This document shows, piece after piece, positions 1-9,000 of a stretch of DNA of 43,713 nt; the stretch's first letter is position 1; each line of letters starts with the position of its first letter. A program made the position numbers and the translations under genes. Source of the DNA: Bacteroidales bacterium UBA2800. GTDB lineage: Bacteria; Bacteroidota; Bacteroidia; Bacteroidales; Paludibacteraceae. The stretch is from assembly GCA_002351925.1 (NCBI GenBank), contig DEHM01000015.1:83453-127165 (forward strand). Direction: 5' to 3'. A model generated the notes under the pieces. That model saw only the letters and a list, made by a program, of their open reading frames with translations. It ran no database searches and was not told the origin of the DNA.

Positions 1-1082
1 CGCAGCACGTCCTGCTTGCCGGGGAAGTCGTCGAGATACTCGTTGAGCCATACCGCCCAGTTGCGCGAGGTAGAGATCTTGTCGCCCTCCAGGTTGAGGA
101 ACTCGTTGCTCGGTACGTTGTCCGGCAGGTTGTAGCCCTGCGCCTTGAGCATGGAGGGGAAGACGATACAATGGAAAACGATGTTGTCCTTGCCGATGAA
201 GTGGATCATGCGGGTGTCGGTCTGTTTCCACCATTTTTCCCAGTTGCCGTATTTCTCCGGCTGCGCCTGACAGAGCTCCTGCGTATTGCTGATATAGCCG
301 ATGGGGGCGTCGAACCAGACGTAGAGCACTTTGCCCTCGGCACCCTCTACGGGCACGGGTATTCCCCAGTCGAGGTCACGCGTGACGGCACGGGGCTTGA
401 GGCCGCCGTCGAGCCACGACTTACACTGGCCATAGACATTCGGACGCCACTCTTTGTGGTTGTTCAGGATCCAGTCTTCGAGCCACGCCTGATACTTGTC
501 GAGCGGCAGATACCAGTGTTTGGTAGCCTTCTTGGCCAGGGCATTGCCCGTCTCGGCGTTGTAGGGATTGATCAGCTCGTCGGGCGAGAGGGTAGCACCG
601 CATTTCTCGCACTGGTCGCCATAGGCACCCAGCGAGTGGCAGCGCGGACACTCACCGCGTATGTTACGGTCGGTCAGGAAATGGCCTGTCTCCGGGTCGT
701 AGAACTGCTCGCTGACCTCTTCTACGAACTGGCCGGCATCGTACATCTTGCGGAAATAGTCGGCCGCAAACTGATGGTGGATGGCGGAGGTGGTACGCGA
801 ATAGATGTCGAACGAGATACCGAAGTCGGCAAACGAGCGCTTGATGAGCTCGTGATAGCGATCGACGACTTGCTGGGTAGTGATGCCCTCTTTGCGTGCG
901 CGAATAGTGACGGGCACACCGTGTTCGTCGCTACCGCAGACGTACATCACTTCTTGTCCTTTCAGACGCAGATAACGGGCGTAGATGTCAGCCGGAACGT
1001 AGACACCGGCGAGGTGACCGATATGCACAGGGCCATTTGCATAAGGCAGTGCAGCGGTGATTAAAGTGCGATTAAATGCCAT
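1..1082 (-). CDS. metG: Methionyl-tRNA synthetase, N-terminal part (runs off the window)
   Basis: Charges tRNA-Met with methionine in the cytoplasm (class I aminoacyl-tRNA synthetase). The minus-strand reading frame opens MAFNRTLITAALPYANG and then shows GPVHIGH, the HIGH ATP-binding signature. A CPRCHSLGAYGDQCEKCG zinc-knuckle insertion follows, then LYVWFDAPIGY and FIGKDNIVFH, and finally GDKISTSRN, the KMSKS-equivalent loop, close to the window edge. About 360 codons are present; the anticodon-binding and any C-terminal tRNA-binding domain lie outside. The start is an ATG at 1080-1082, giving the canonical metG N-terminus, about 115 nt downstream of a well-formed promoter on the same strand. 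The plus-strand frame opposite is a shadow. Identification is secure; only the 3' boundary is unknown. Confidence 0.97.
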   Translation of the reverse strand, partial: MAFNRTLITAALPYANGPVHIGHLAGVYVPADIYARYLRLKGQEVMYVCGSDEHGVPVTIRARKEGITTQQVVDRYHELIKRSFADFGISFDIYSRTTSAIHHQFAADYFRKMYDAGQFVEEVSEQFYDPETGHFLTDRNIRGECPRCHSLGAYGDQCEKCGATLSPDELINPYNAETGNALAKKATKHWYLPLDKYQAWLEDWILNNHKEWRPNVYGQCKSWLDGGLKPRAVTRDLDWGIPVPVEGAEGKVLYVWFDAPIGYISNTQELCQAQPEKYGNWEKWWKQTDTRMIHFIGKDNIVFHCIVFPSMLKAQGYNLPDNVPSNEFLNLEGDKISTSRNWAVWLNEYLDDFPGKQDVL

Positions 1083-1117
1083 ATTTGTGGTTTTTTTGAT
1101 GCAAAAAACAAAAAAAG

Positions 1118-1149
1118 TTTGCGTGTTTCGATATTTTTTTGTAATTTCG
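1118..1149 (+). promoter_or_regulatory. Bacteroidota-type promoter for the outer-membrane barrel gene
   Basis: TTTG at 1118-1121 and TAATTTCG at 1142-1149 are separated by exactly 20 nt, matching the sigma-ABfr -33/-7 pattern with one mismatch (C for T) in the -7 box. It lies inside the 5' leader of metG, so the two divergent transcripts would overlap. Confidence 0.6.
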
Positions 1150-1198
1150 CAGCCGATTTTGGAATAGTCCGTAATCGTCTGTTTTTCGAAAACGGCTG

Positions 1199-1230
1199 CA
1201 AAGGTACTACAAAATTTTGGAAAATACAAA
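1199..1230 (-). promoter_or_regulatory. Bacteroidota-type promoter for metG
   Basis: On the minus strand, TTTG (complement of 1227-1230) is followed after 20 nt by TACCTTTG (complement of 1199-1206). This is a perfect match to the phylum consensus. The predicted leader to the metG ATG is a little over 110 nt. Confidence 0.8.
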
Positions 1231-1237
1231 TTATTCT

Positions 1238-2233
1238 GTGAAAAAACGTCATTCATACCTGATTCTGCTGCTTGCGTTGCTCAGTTGCGCACCGCTGAGC
1301 GCACGTGTGTCGAACTATGTGGGGGCTTATGGTCAACTGGGTGAGTGGTCGCTTTTGCCCGGCGGCAGCAGCTATAATCCGAGTTTCGGTTTTGCCGGAG
1401 GTTTAGGCGGCGTGTATGAGTTGCAGATAGGTCCGCAGTATAGTCCCACCTGCTTCTTGCTGGATGTGGGAGTAGGTGCGTGGGGCGGTCTGACCGTTTT
1501 CTCGATAGGTCAGAGCGAGCAGTTCACGCTGGCGAACCAGCGCGACTTGCAGAACGAGGTGTTCGACTATATCTACGAGTTGTCGGGGCGCAAGGATAAC
1601 TACAGCAACCTAGCGGTACAGGTGCCGCTGATGGTGGGTGTGCAGCACCGCCGTTTCTATATGCTGGCGGGTGTGAAAGTGGGTGTCAACGTGTGGACGC
1701 AGGCGGCTTCGAAGAGTGGCCTGAACACGTATGGCAAGTATCAGGACAGTCCGCTCTATACCGGTATGCCGCTCTATCAGTTCTTCCAGGACGATCGTCT
1801 GAAGAGCACGAACAGCACGAACATGAATCTGGATCTGGCGGTGTCGCTGGAGCTGGGCGGCCGTATAGGCGTGCTCAACGATGCGCACGGTTTTGATGTG
1901 CCGGATCGCAAGATAGAATACCGCCTGGCGGGTTTTGTGGACCTGGGTCTGACCGACGTGCACAAGGCAGGTCATAACCAGGCGCTGATACTGCCGGAGC
2001 GGTACGATGCGCAGGCGGCTTACGGCACGCGCACGATGGTGGATGGCGCCCATATGAACGACATCATGTCCACCGAGGGCTTTGCCTCGTCGGTACGCAA
2101 TCTGACGATAGGATTGAAGTTTACGGTACTCTTCCGTATGCCGGACAGCCGCGGCTGTGTGATCTGCAACGAGAACTACCGTCGTACGGTGGGCTCAGGC
2201 GGCAGTCGATCGCGAATGAAGTACGAGGAATAG
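1238..2233 (+). CDS. Outer-membrane beta-barrel protein, paralogue of the 26 kb barrel protein
   Basis: Predicted secreted outer-membrane beta-barrel protein of about 331 residues; substrate or partner unknown. I place the start at GTG 1238 (KKRHSYLILLLALLSCAPLSA follows, a clean signal peptide), not at an upstream TTG, because the protein at 25979 begins with the same GTG in the same TCTGTGAAAA context. The body alternates short hydrophobic/aromatic strands and contains VPLMVGVQHRRFYMLAGVK, NMNLDLAVSLELGGRIG, YRLAGFVDLGL and a final NLTIGLKFTVLFRMP strand. These segments recur in the same order in the 25979 protein and in the middle of the OmpA fusion at 26938. The tail is basic. The 3' end overlaps the convergent cdaA gene by 39 nt. 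Family name not recognised; a porin or PorT-like role cannot be told from sequence alone. Confidence 0.75.
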   Translation: MKKRHSYLILLLALLSCAPLSARVSNYVGAYGQLGEWSLLPGGSSYNPSFGFAGGLGGVYELQIGPQYSPTCFLLDVGVGAWGGLTVFSIGQSEQFTLANQRDLQNEVFDYIYELSGRKDNYSNLAVQVPLMVGVQHRRFYMLAGVKVGVNVWTQAASKSGLNTYGKYQDSPLYTGMPLYQFFQDDRLKSTNSTNMNLDLAVSLELGGRIGVLNDAHGFDVPDRKIEYRLAGFVDLGLTDVHKAGHNQALILPERYDAQAAYGTRTMVDGAHMNDIMSTEGFASSVRNLTIGLKFTVLFRMPDSRGCVICNENYRRTVGSGGSRSRMKYEE

Positions 2234-2971
2234 TTCATCTTCGTTCACCTCGCGTATCGCGCCTTCGTGGGCAACAGAAATATGCCCGGTCTCTTCGGAC
2301 ACGACAATACATGTCGCGTCCGTTTTTTCTGTCAGTCCCAGCGCTGCGCGGTGCCGCAGACCGTAGTGCTGCGGTATCTCCAGGTTCTTGCTGACAGGCA
2401 GGATACAGGCGGCCGCGAGCATACGACCGTTACGCAGGATGAGCGCGCCATCGTGCAACGGGGTATTCTTGAAGAAGATGTTTTCTATCAGTCGGGCAGA
2501 GACCTGCGCGTCGAGACGTTCGCCGGTGTCGGTATAGTCCTTCAGGTTGGCTTCGCCGGCCAGCACGATGAGTGCGCCGGTCTTGGTAGAGGCCATATGG
2601 CGGCAGGCCTGGGTGATCTCCAGAATCTGCTGGCGTGCGGCAGTGTCTTCTTCCGTGGAACGGCGGCGTAGCAGTTTGAAGGACGAGAAGCGCGCGCCTA
2701 CGCGGTAGAAGAAGGTACGTATCTCCTCCTGGAAAATCACGATGATAGCGATGGCTCCGACCGAGATGATACGGTCGAAGAGGGCACCGGTGAGTTCGAG
2801 CTGGAACACAAAAGTGACCAGAAACCACACGACGATGAAGGCCAGGATGCCCCAGAAGAGGTTGGAGGCACCGGTCTTACGCAGCAGGCGGTAGGCCTCG
2901 TAGAGAATACAGGCCACCAACAGGATATCGATTACGTCTTTGAATCCGAACGAAAAAGCCAAGAGATGCAT
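2195..2971 (-). CDS. cdaA: Membrane diadenylate cyclase (c-di-AMP synthase), CdaA type
   Basis: Makes the second messenger c-di-AMP from two ATP at the inner membrane. The 258-residue protein has hydrophobic segments near residues 13-30, 38-57 and 66-81. The DisA-N catalytic domain follows, with LHDGALI (DGA at 174-176) and GLRHRAA (RHRAA at 206-210), the two nucleotide-binding signatures. Length and layout match the CdaA/DacA (YbbP-like) class, not DisA, which lacks membrane helices and carries a DNA-binding part. The gene lies 24 nt downstream of folP on the same strand, so the two are likely co-transcribed from the folP promoter. Its last 39 nt overlap the convergent barrel gene. High confidence in function. 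Confidence 0.95.
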   Translation of the reverse strand: MHLLAFSFGFKDVIDILLVACILYEAYRLLRKTGASNLFWGILAFIVVWFLVTFVFQLELTGALFDRIISVGAIAIIVIFQEEIRTFFYRVGARFSSFKLLRRRSTEEDTAARQQILEITQACRHMASTKTGALIVLAGEANLKDYTDTGERLDAQVSARLIENIFFKNTPLHDGALILRNGRMLAAACILPVSKNLEIPQHYGLRHRAALGLTEKTDATCIVVSEETGHISVAHEGAIREVNEDELFLVLHSRSTAA

Positions 2972-2977
2972 ATTAGT

Positions 2978-3005
2978 GATTTACGATTTAGCGATTTACG
3001 ATTTA
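2978..3005. repeat. Two 13-bp direct repeats in the folP-cdaA junction
   Basis: GATTTACGATTTA occurs exactly at 2978-2990 and 2993-3005. On the minus strand this reads TAAATCGTAAATC twice. The first copy in transcript order contains the folP stop codon. Similar AAATCATAAATC spacer sequence sits at 29371-29397 between two other genes. Confidence 0.75.
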
Positions 3006-3718
3006 TTGATTAGCTCGAAGAGCTGTACGGTCTGCCGCGTGGCGGCAACGTCGTGCGTGCGGAGGATGGTGGCGCCGTGCTCCAGGGCGTATAACTGCAG
3101 CGCCTGGGTCGGCATCAGGCTGGTCTCCGGCGTGAGGCCAAGCGGTTTCCAGATCATCGACTTACGGCTCAGTCCGACCAGTATCGGTAGCCCGTATTGG
3201 CGCAGCCGGTCCAACTGCCGGAGCCGTGCGTAGTCTTGCTCGACGCCTCCGAGGAAACCGAATCCGGGGTCCAAAATCAAATCGAGGTCTCGACTTACCT
3301 CCGTATTAGTCTCGATGTTCTCCCCTTTCTGTAGGGTCAGTACGTAGGGCACTTGCCAACGGCTGACCAGTTGGTACATCTCGTCGCATCCGCCGGATAT
3401 GTCGTTGATGATCATGGGCCCAAATTGCTCCAGGGCGCGTCGGGCTATCTCCGGTCGGAATGTGTCGAGCGAAAGCGTGGCTTCCGGCAAGGCTGTGCGG
3501 ATGGCGCGAAGAGCGGGCTCAACCCGCTGCCATTCTTCTTCGGCAGAAGCCCTCGGGGCATTCGGACGAGTGGAACAACCGCCTATGTCGAGGATGTCGG
3601 CACCCTCGCTCAGCGACCGTCGTGCCCATGCTACGATTTGCTGTTCTCCGTCAAGACGTGATGCCGCATAAAAACTGTCCGGCGTCACGTTGCCTATGGC
3701 CATAATTTGCACTTTCAC
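2996..3718 (-). CDS. folP: Dihydropteroate synthase
   Basis: Condenses p-aminobenzoate with 6-hydroxymethyl-dihydropterin pyrophosphate in folate synthesis; it is the sulfonamide target. Visible signatures are NVTPDSF (residues 10-16), DIGGCSTRP (44-52), NDISGG (105-110), DPGFGF (150-155), GLSRKSMI (182-189) and RTHDV (220-224). At 240 residues it is shorter than the usual 265-285. The segment normally reading close to VLMHMxG is VLTLQKG here, so the usual Met-His pair is missing. The start used is GTG 3718, which lies only a few bases after the -7 box. GTG at codon 3 or ATG at 3703 (MAIGNVTPDSF) are alternatives. It precedes cdaA by 24 nt, a pairing often seen in Bacteroidota. Identity is secure; exact start uncertain. 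Confidence 0.94.
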   Translation of the reverse strand: MKVQIMAIGNVTPDSFYAASRLDGEQQIVAWARRSLSEGADILDIGGCSTRPNAPRASAEEEWQRVEPALRAIRTALPEATLSLDTFRPEIARRALEQFGPMIINDISGGCDEMYQLVSRWQVPYVLTLQKGENIETNTEVSRDLDLILDPGFGFLGGVEQDYARLRQLDRLRQYGLPILVGLSRKSMIWKPLGLTPETSLMPTQALQLYALEHGATILRTHDVAATRQTVQLFELINKS

Positions 3719-3722
3719 GCTG

Positions 3723-3754
3723 CAAAATTACGAAAAAAAATGTAAATATGCAAA
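3723..3754 (-). promoter_or_regulatory. Bacteroidota-type promoter for folP-cdaA
   Basis: On the minus strand, TTTG (complement of 3751-3754), 20 nt, then TAATTTTG (complement of 3723-3730): a perfect consensus match. The box ends only 4 nt before the GTG used as folP start, implying a leaderless or nearly leaderless mRNA, or an internal ATG start. Confidence 0.8.
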
Positions 3755-3769
3755 AAAAAGTAACAAAAA

Positions 3770-3801
3770 TTTGCGTATGTGCAAAAAAAGCAGTACATTT
3801 G
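3770..3801 (+). promoter_or_regulatory. Bacteroidota-type promoter for the GldJ-like gene
   Basis: TTTG at 3770-3773, 20 nt, TACATTTG at 3794-3801. It lies back to back with the folP promoter, with only 15 nt between the two -33 boxes. Leader to the ATG is about 60 nt. Confidence 0.8.
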
Positions 3802-3864
3802 CAGGCTGATTTATGTACGCGTGTGCATAAACGCATAGAAATAGACATAAAAAACAATTATTAA

Positions 3865-5469
3865 ATGCATATGAAGAACGTATTTAAGTATCTGTTGATG
3901 GTAGTGGTAGCAGTAGCTGCTGCATCGTGCAACCAGCGTGAGTTGAACACCCGCGTGAGTAACACGACTGGTTGGAACTATTTCGACCAAAAGACTACCA
4001 ACTTCGAGGCCAACGAAGGCGTAGGTAACGTGAATCCGGTAGGTATGGTTCCTATCCAGGGTGGTACGTTTACCGTAGGTGAGAAAGATGAGTTTGTGAC
4101 CGCTCCGCGTAACAATGAGACGCGTAGCCTGACGGTGAGCTCGTTCTACATGGACAAGTACGAGGTGACCAACCTCAACTGGAATGAGTATCTGCACTGG
4201 CTGGAGTTTGTGTTCGGCGCAGTAGCTCCGGAGTTGGTAGACCAGGCTCGTCCGAACCACAAAGTTTGGCGTGATGACTTGGCGTACAACGATCCGTATG
4301 AGGAAAACTACTTCGAGCACCCGGCTTTCTCGTTCTATCCGGTAGTGGGTGTGACCTGGGAGCAAGCGATGGCTTACTGCCAGTGGCGTACCGACCGCGT
4401 GAATGAGATGGCGCTCATCAATGCCGGCGCTATCGTCGTGCCGCCGTTCGCTGACCTGCAGCCGACCGACGACGAGGCCTACAAAGATGAGTGGGAGCAG
4501 CAGACGGGATACGAGATGATCTCGTTTGAGGAGGTGAGCCCCGAGGATCCGGAGCAGACTGTGACGATGTATCGTCCGAGCTACGAGTGGATTCGCGATA
4601 AGTTTGTCTTCAATACCGAGAAATACCTGATGGATGACAGCTATGTGCCTGAGTACGGTCGTCGTCCGAAGCTGGACAGCTACGGCGCAGAGCGCAAGGT
4701 GAACACAGCCGATGGTATTTTCGTGACGGGCTACCGTCTGCCGACCGAGGTAGAGTGGGAGTTCGCAGCCTATGCACCGGTGGCGGGTGAGGACGGTCTG
4801 ACGATAGAGGGTAAGGTATATCCTTGGTCGGGCTACCATCCGCGTGACATGTCGAAGAAGAACGTAGGCCAGATGCAGGCTAACTTTGTCCGCGGTCGCG
4901 GCGATATGATGGGTGTGAGCGGTGCGCTCAACGACCGTTATGTCATCACGAACCCCGTGGATGAGTTTGCTCCGAACGATTTCGGTCTGTACAACATGGC
5001 CGGCAATGTCAACGAGTGGGTGCTGGATGTATATCGCGAGACCAGCTACCAGGATGTAACCGAGTATAACTCTTATCGTGGTAATATCTTCAGCCACCCG
5101 GTGCTGGATGAGAACGGTAAGTTCGGTATCGACTCCGTAGGTTGCATCAAGATCACATGGGGCAAAGAGGACGATAAGCGTGACGTGCTGGATGGCGACT
5201 TCGCCAGCCTGATCGACACCGATTATCCGCTGGATACCGTTGGCGTAGAGAACCTGGCAGCCGTGAAGACCGACCCGACCGACATCCTGGCTCCGCGTGT
5301 AACCAAGAAGAGCCGCGTGTACAAAGGTGGTTCGTGGGCTGACCGTATCTACTGGCTCAACCCGTCTAACCGTCGTTATCTGGACCAAGACCAGAGTTCG
5401 TCGAAGATCGGTTTCCGTTGCGCGATGTCTACGCTGGGTGACCAGATTCCCGGAACGCCGGTACGTTAA
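3865..5469 (+). CDS. gldJ: GldJ/PorK-like lipoprotein with formylglycine-generating-enzyme fold (T9SS/gliding component)
   Basis: Predicted outer-membrane lipoprotein of 534 residues related to GldJ and GldK/PorK, structural parts of the type IX secretion and gliding apparatus. The signal peptide ends in the lipobox AAASC with lipid Cys22. The rest is an FGE/SUMF1-type domain: GMVPIQGGTFTVG, FYMDKYEVTN, a YCQWRTDRVNEM segment, GYRLPTEVEWEFAAYA near 288-303, ANFVRGRGDMMGVSG, LYNMAGNVNEWV near 374-386, YKGGSWADR near 485-493 and GFRCAMS near 516. These are structural, not catalytic, in GldJ relatives. The RGRGDxMGVxG stretch and its length make GldJ likelier than GldK. ATG 3871 is an equally plausible start. 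gcvH follows 34 nt later on the same strand. It is the only recognisable secretion-machine component in the window. Confidence 0.85.
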   Translation: MHMKNVFKYLLMVVVAVAAASCNQRELNTRVSNTTGWNYFDQKTTNFEANEGVGNVNPVGMVPIQGGTFTVGEKDEFVTAPRNNETRSLTVSSFYMDKYEVTNLNWNEYLHWLEFVFGAVAPELVDQARPNHKVWRDDLAYNDPYEENYFEHPAFSFYPVVGVTWEQAMAYCQWRTDRVNEMALINAGAIVVPPFADLQPTDDEAYKDEWEQQTGYEMISFEEVSPEDPEQTVTMYRPSYEWIRDKFVFNTEKYLMDDSYVPEYGRRPKLDSYGAERKVNTADGIFVTGYRLPTEVEWEFAAYAPVAGEDGLTIEGKVYPWSGYHPRDMSKKNVGQMQANFVRGRGDMMGVSGALNDRYVITNPVDEFAPNDFGLYNMAGNVNEWVLDVYRETSYQDVTEYNSYRGNIFSHPVLDENGKFGIDSVGCIKITWGKEDDKRDVLDGDFASLIDTDYPLDTVGVENLAAVKTDPTDILAPRVTKKSRVYKGGSWADRIYWLNPSNRRYLDQDQSSSKIGFRCAMSTLGDQIPGTPVR

Positions 5470-5503
5470 TGAATAAATTGGAGATTTTAAATTGTAGATT
5501 GAT

Positions 5504-5878
5504 ATGAATTTTCCTGAGAATATTCTGTACACCGCCGAGCACGAGTGGATTCGTGTGGAGGGCGACGAGGCCTATGTAGGTATTACCGACTACGCACAGT
5601 CGGAACTTGGTGAGATTGTCTTTGTGGACGTTCCTACGCTGGGTGAGACGGTAGGCCAGGGTGAAGTCTTCGGTTCGATCGAGGCCGTGAAGACCGTGAG
5701 CGACCTGAACATGCCTGCTACGGGTGAGGTGCTCGAGGTCAACGGTGCGCTGGACGCACAGCCCGAGCTCGTCAACAACGACCCGTACGGTGAAGGTTGG
5801 ATTATCCGTATCGCGCTGAAGGATGCGGCGGAGCTGGACAACCTGATGAACGCTTCGGCTTACCAAGCTACGTTGTAA
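5504..5878 (+). CDS. gcvH: Glycine cleavage system H protein
   Basis: Lipoyl carrier protein that shuttles the aminomethyl group between the P and T proteins of the glycine cleavage complex in the cytoplasm. The 124-residue length is typical. The N-terminus has YTAEHEWIRVEGDEAYVGIT, a family hallmark, followed by LGEIVFVDVPTLG. The lipoylation loop is GSIEAVKTVSDL, with the modified lysine at residue 63. Also typical are the NNDPYGEGWIIRI segment and an acidic, helical C-terminus. It sits 34 nt after the GldJ-like gene without an evident promoter of its own and is followed by a terminator, so the two probably share a transcript. No gcvP or gcvT is in the window. Identity is secure. Confidence 0.97.
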   Translation: MNFPENILYTAEHEWIRVEGDEAYVGITDYAQSELGEIVFVDVPTLGETVGQGEVFGSIEAVKTVSDLNMPATGEVLEVNGALDAQPELVNNDPYGEGWIIRIALKDAAELDNLMNASAYQATL

Positions 5879-5906
5879 TTCGCGCGCGTACGCGCTATTA
5901 ATAAGG

Positions 5907-5933
5907 AACGCGACCCCCAAAAAGGGCCGCGTT
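5907..5933 (+). terminator. Rho-independent-type terminator after gcvH
   Basis: AACGCGACCC and GGGCCGCGTT can pair (one internal mismatch) around the loop CCAAAAA; the T-rich stretch TTTCATTTTG follows. It ends the gldJ-gcvH unit. Confidence 0.7.
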
Positions 5934-5991
5934 TCATTTTGTAAGGTAAAGTTGACAAAACAGAATAAATTGTACAATTTTGGAACAAAAA

Positions 5992-6023
5992 GTTGGCAAT
6001 TTGGAAAATTTTCTGTAATTTTG
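5992..6023 (+). promoter_or_regulatory. Bacteroidota-type promoter for the first giant adhesin gene
   Basis: GTTG at 5992-5995 (TTG core), 20 nt, TAATTTTG at 6016-6023. Leader to the ATG is roughly 40 nt. Confidence 0.75.
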
Positions 6024-6064
6024 CGGCCTAAAGTTTGTTTGTTTAAGGGGAAAAATAATCAAAA

Positions 6065-9000
6065 ATGCTTTTTAATATGAAGAAGTTATTATTGTTTTTG
6101 GTGGCTGTATTGGCTATGACCACAACTCTCAGCGCGCGTACTATCGTGATCGATGAGGGTTTTGAGAATGGTATCTCCGAGGAGGTATGGACTCAGGAGT
6201 TTGTGGCAGGGCATATGGCTTGGGCTGTGGAGTCGCAGGACGACGGTTTAGCCTATCCGAACACGGTGCATGAGGGTACTCATCGTGCCTATCTGCGTAA
6301 CAACACCAGTGAGACGCTGGGCTATAAGACCCGTCTGGTCAGCAAGGTGATGGACCTTCGTCCGACCAAGGTGTATATGCCGGAGTTGGTGTTTTGGTAC
6401 GCCAATGTGAAGTGGGGTGCAGACTGCGATACGCTGCGTGTGTTGTACCGTACCGGTTCGCGTGCACAGTGGAAACAGCTGGGCGAATACAGCCGTTCGG
6501 TTAGTACGTGGCAGCGTGTGAAGATTGCCCTGCCGGAAGTAGGACAGACCTATCAGATTGCTTTTGAGGGAACCGACAACTTGGGTCACGGTATTGTGCT
6601 GGATGATATCAAGTTGCAGTCGGCGCCGGAGTGTACGGTGCCCTATGACCTGATGATCTTCAACAAAGGAGCAGGCCGCGTGAATCTGTCGTGGAGTGCC
6701 AGCTTCGATGCGGACAACTTCGAGGTCATCATCAGCCGCGATACGATTGATCCGGACATGGTTGCCGAGATTGAGGAGACAGAGCCGGACCGCATTGTTT
6801 ATCACGAGTTGGTAAGCGGCGAGGTAACCAATACCGACCTGCTGCTGGAGTCGGGTGAGTTCTACCTGGCGTATGTGCGTTCGATCTGCGAGGATGAGAA
6901 CAGCGCATGGAGCAGCGAGCAATCGAAAGACGGTCCGTTCGGTTTCCGCGTACGTGTCGCCAAGCAGATTCCGTTCTCGGAGAAATTCAATTACCCCAGC
7001 GGTAAGACTCGCGATAACGACTGGGCTTGGGGCAACAACCTCAATAATGTAGTTTCTCCGTACGTCAACTCGGCGGCAGCGGGCAATGCCCGTGCTAACT
7101 TCTCGCCGGATACGACGGCAGCGGTTATCTTCTCAGGTGCACTCAATTCCGCTTCGACGTTTATCCCCGCCGATCGCTATGTCTATGTAGCTACTCCGGC
7201 CTTGGCGGATACGCTGAACGAGGACTTCCATATCAATCAGTGTCAAGCGCACTTCTGGGCTACCGTCTATACCTATACGGGTCGTCAGTACGGCCGCAGT
7301 ATCATGGTGGGTGTGATGGAAGATCCGGATGATATCACCACTTTCCGTCCGGTAGACACCGTGAGCGTTTGGGGCAATAGAACCTTCCAGGAGAACATCG
7401 TGGACCTGAGTTCGTACGATGGCACCGGTACTTATCTGGCTTTTGTGAGCGATTTCGACCGTGAGAACCTGTTCTATATCGACAATCTGATTGTTGAATA
7501 CCGCAAGGCTGTGAACAAGGTGACGAAGATCAGCGTCAATCCGCGTGATACGTTTGCTACTATCTCGTGGGAGGGCAATGCGTCCTCGTACAACGTGCTG
7601 GTTACCAATGCAGAGGTGAATCCGAACAATCCGGCTGCTGATGCTATTGTTCATCAGGCTACGGTGCAGACCAACAGCTACCGCTGCGAAGGCCTCGAGC
7701 CGGATCACAGTTGGAACAGTCCGTACTATGTTTATGTACAGGCAGCCGGTCAGGAATGGTCGTACCGCTATCCGTTTGTGACGATAGCAGCAAAACGTGC
7801 TATTCCTTATGCTTACGATTTTGAGGCACGTACCACTACGACCCGTAAGATCGGTAACCAACAGTGTGTGGTTGGTCTGGGCGTGTTCGGCAACGCCGGC
7901 TCGTATCCTGCAGTGAATGTGGGCTCCAGCTACGGCGGATCGAATTGTCTGTTTATGAGTAAACGTGGTGGTACTGACGCTTGGCTGACGCTGCCGATGG
8001 TGGATAACCTGGATAGCGTACAGGTGAAGTTCTATCTGAGTAGCGGTTCGAACGATATCGGTCAGGCACGTGCTACCATCGGTATCATGACGAACCCGAT
8101 GGATGTCAACACCTTTGTGCCCGTATCTACCTTCACGATCAACAGTACGGGTTATACGCGTTGCTATGCTAACTTCGAGAACTACTCGGGTCCGGAAGGC
8201 GTGATCGCCATCGTCTGGGACGACGTACGCAACATGACCGCCAACACGATCAACTATATCGATGAGATCAGCGTCGACACCTTGTCGCAATGTGTGCCGC
8301 CTACCAATATAGAATTGCTGGTAGCGCCGGATTCTGTTACGATAGCGTGGGAGTCTTCGTCGTTGTCGAGCGAGTGGGAACTCTTCCTCTCTCGTACGCC
8401 GCTCTCGGAGACCCAGCGTGTCCATAAGACCAAGGAGCAGATTGCTGCCCTTGGCGGTGTTGTGCTGGATACGACGCTGACATGGACCGATGCGGAGAAC
8501 AATCCTACTTTCCGCTTTGGCGACCTGGTACCGCACTCCAACTACTACCTCTATGTACGTGCCACGTGCGACATGGAGTGGTGGAGCGAGATGGCGTTCG
8601 CAACTCCCTGCCGCGATGAGGCCTTCCCCTACAAAGAGACCTTCGAGGACTTCAACGTAGGAAGCCAGTCTGTAGGTTGCTGGCAGTTGGCGGACTATAT
8701 GGGCGTGGACTATCCGCGTATCTATCAGGCCGGAACGACCAACAACAGCAATAAGACCCTTGAACTCTATTCGTCCGGTACCATCCACCGCTCGGTAGCT
8801 ATTCTGCCGGTGGTAGAAGGTACGCTGAGCGATATGCTGCTCACCTTCGACGTACGTACCAGCGCAGGTACTGCTACTTCTACCGGTCTGGTGGTTGTAG
8901 GTACGATGGGTGACATCACCGATCAGAACAGCTTCGTGCCGTTGGATACAGTTCGAGTAGGTGGCGCTTCGTTCCAAAAGGCACGTTTCATCCTCTCCAA

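Noticed and set aside
171..1064. A 297-codon plus-strand frame over metG
   Set aside because: It is the antisense of the metG catalytic domain, whose HIGH, zinc-knuckle and KMSKS-like motifs are clear on the minus strand.
5470..5503. A glycine riboswitch or separate promoter upstream of gcvH
   Set aside because: The gap from the GldJ-like gene is only 34 nt, too short for a riboswitch, and holds no consensus promoter.
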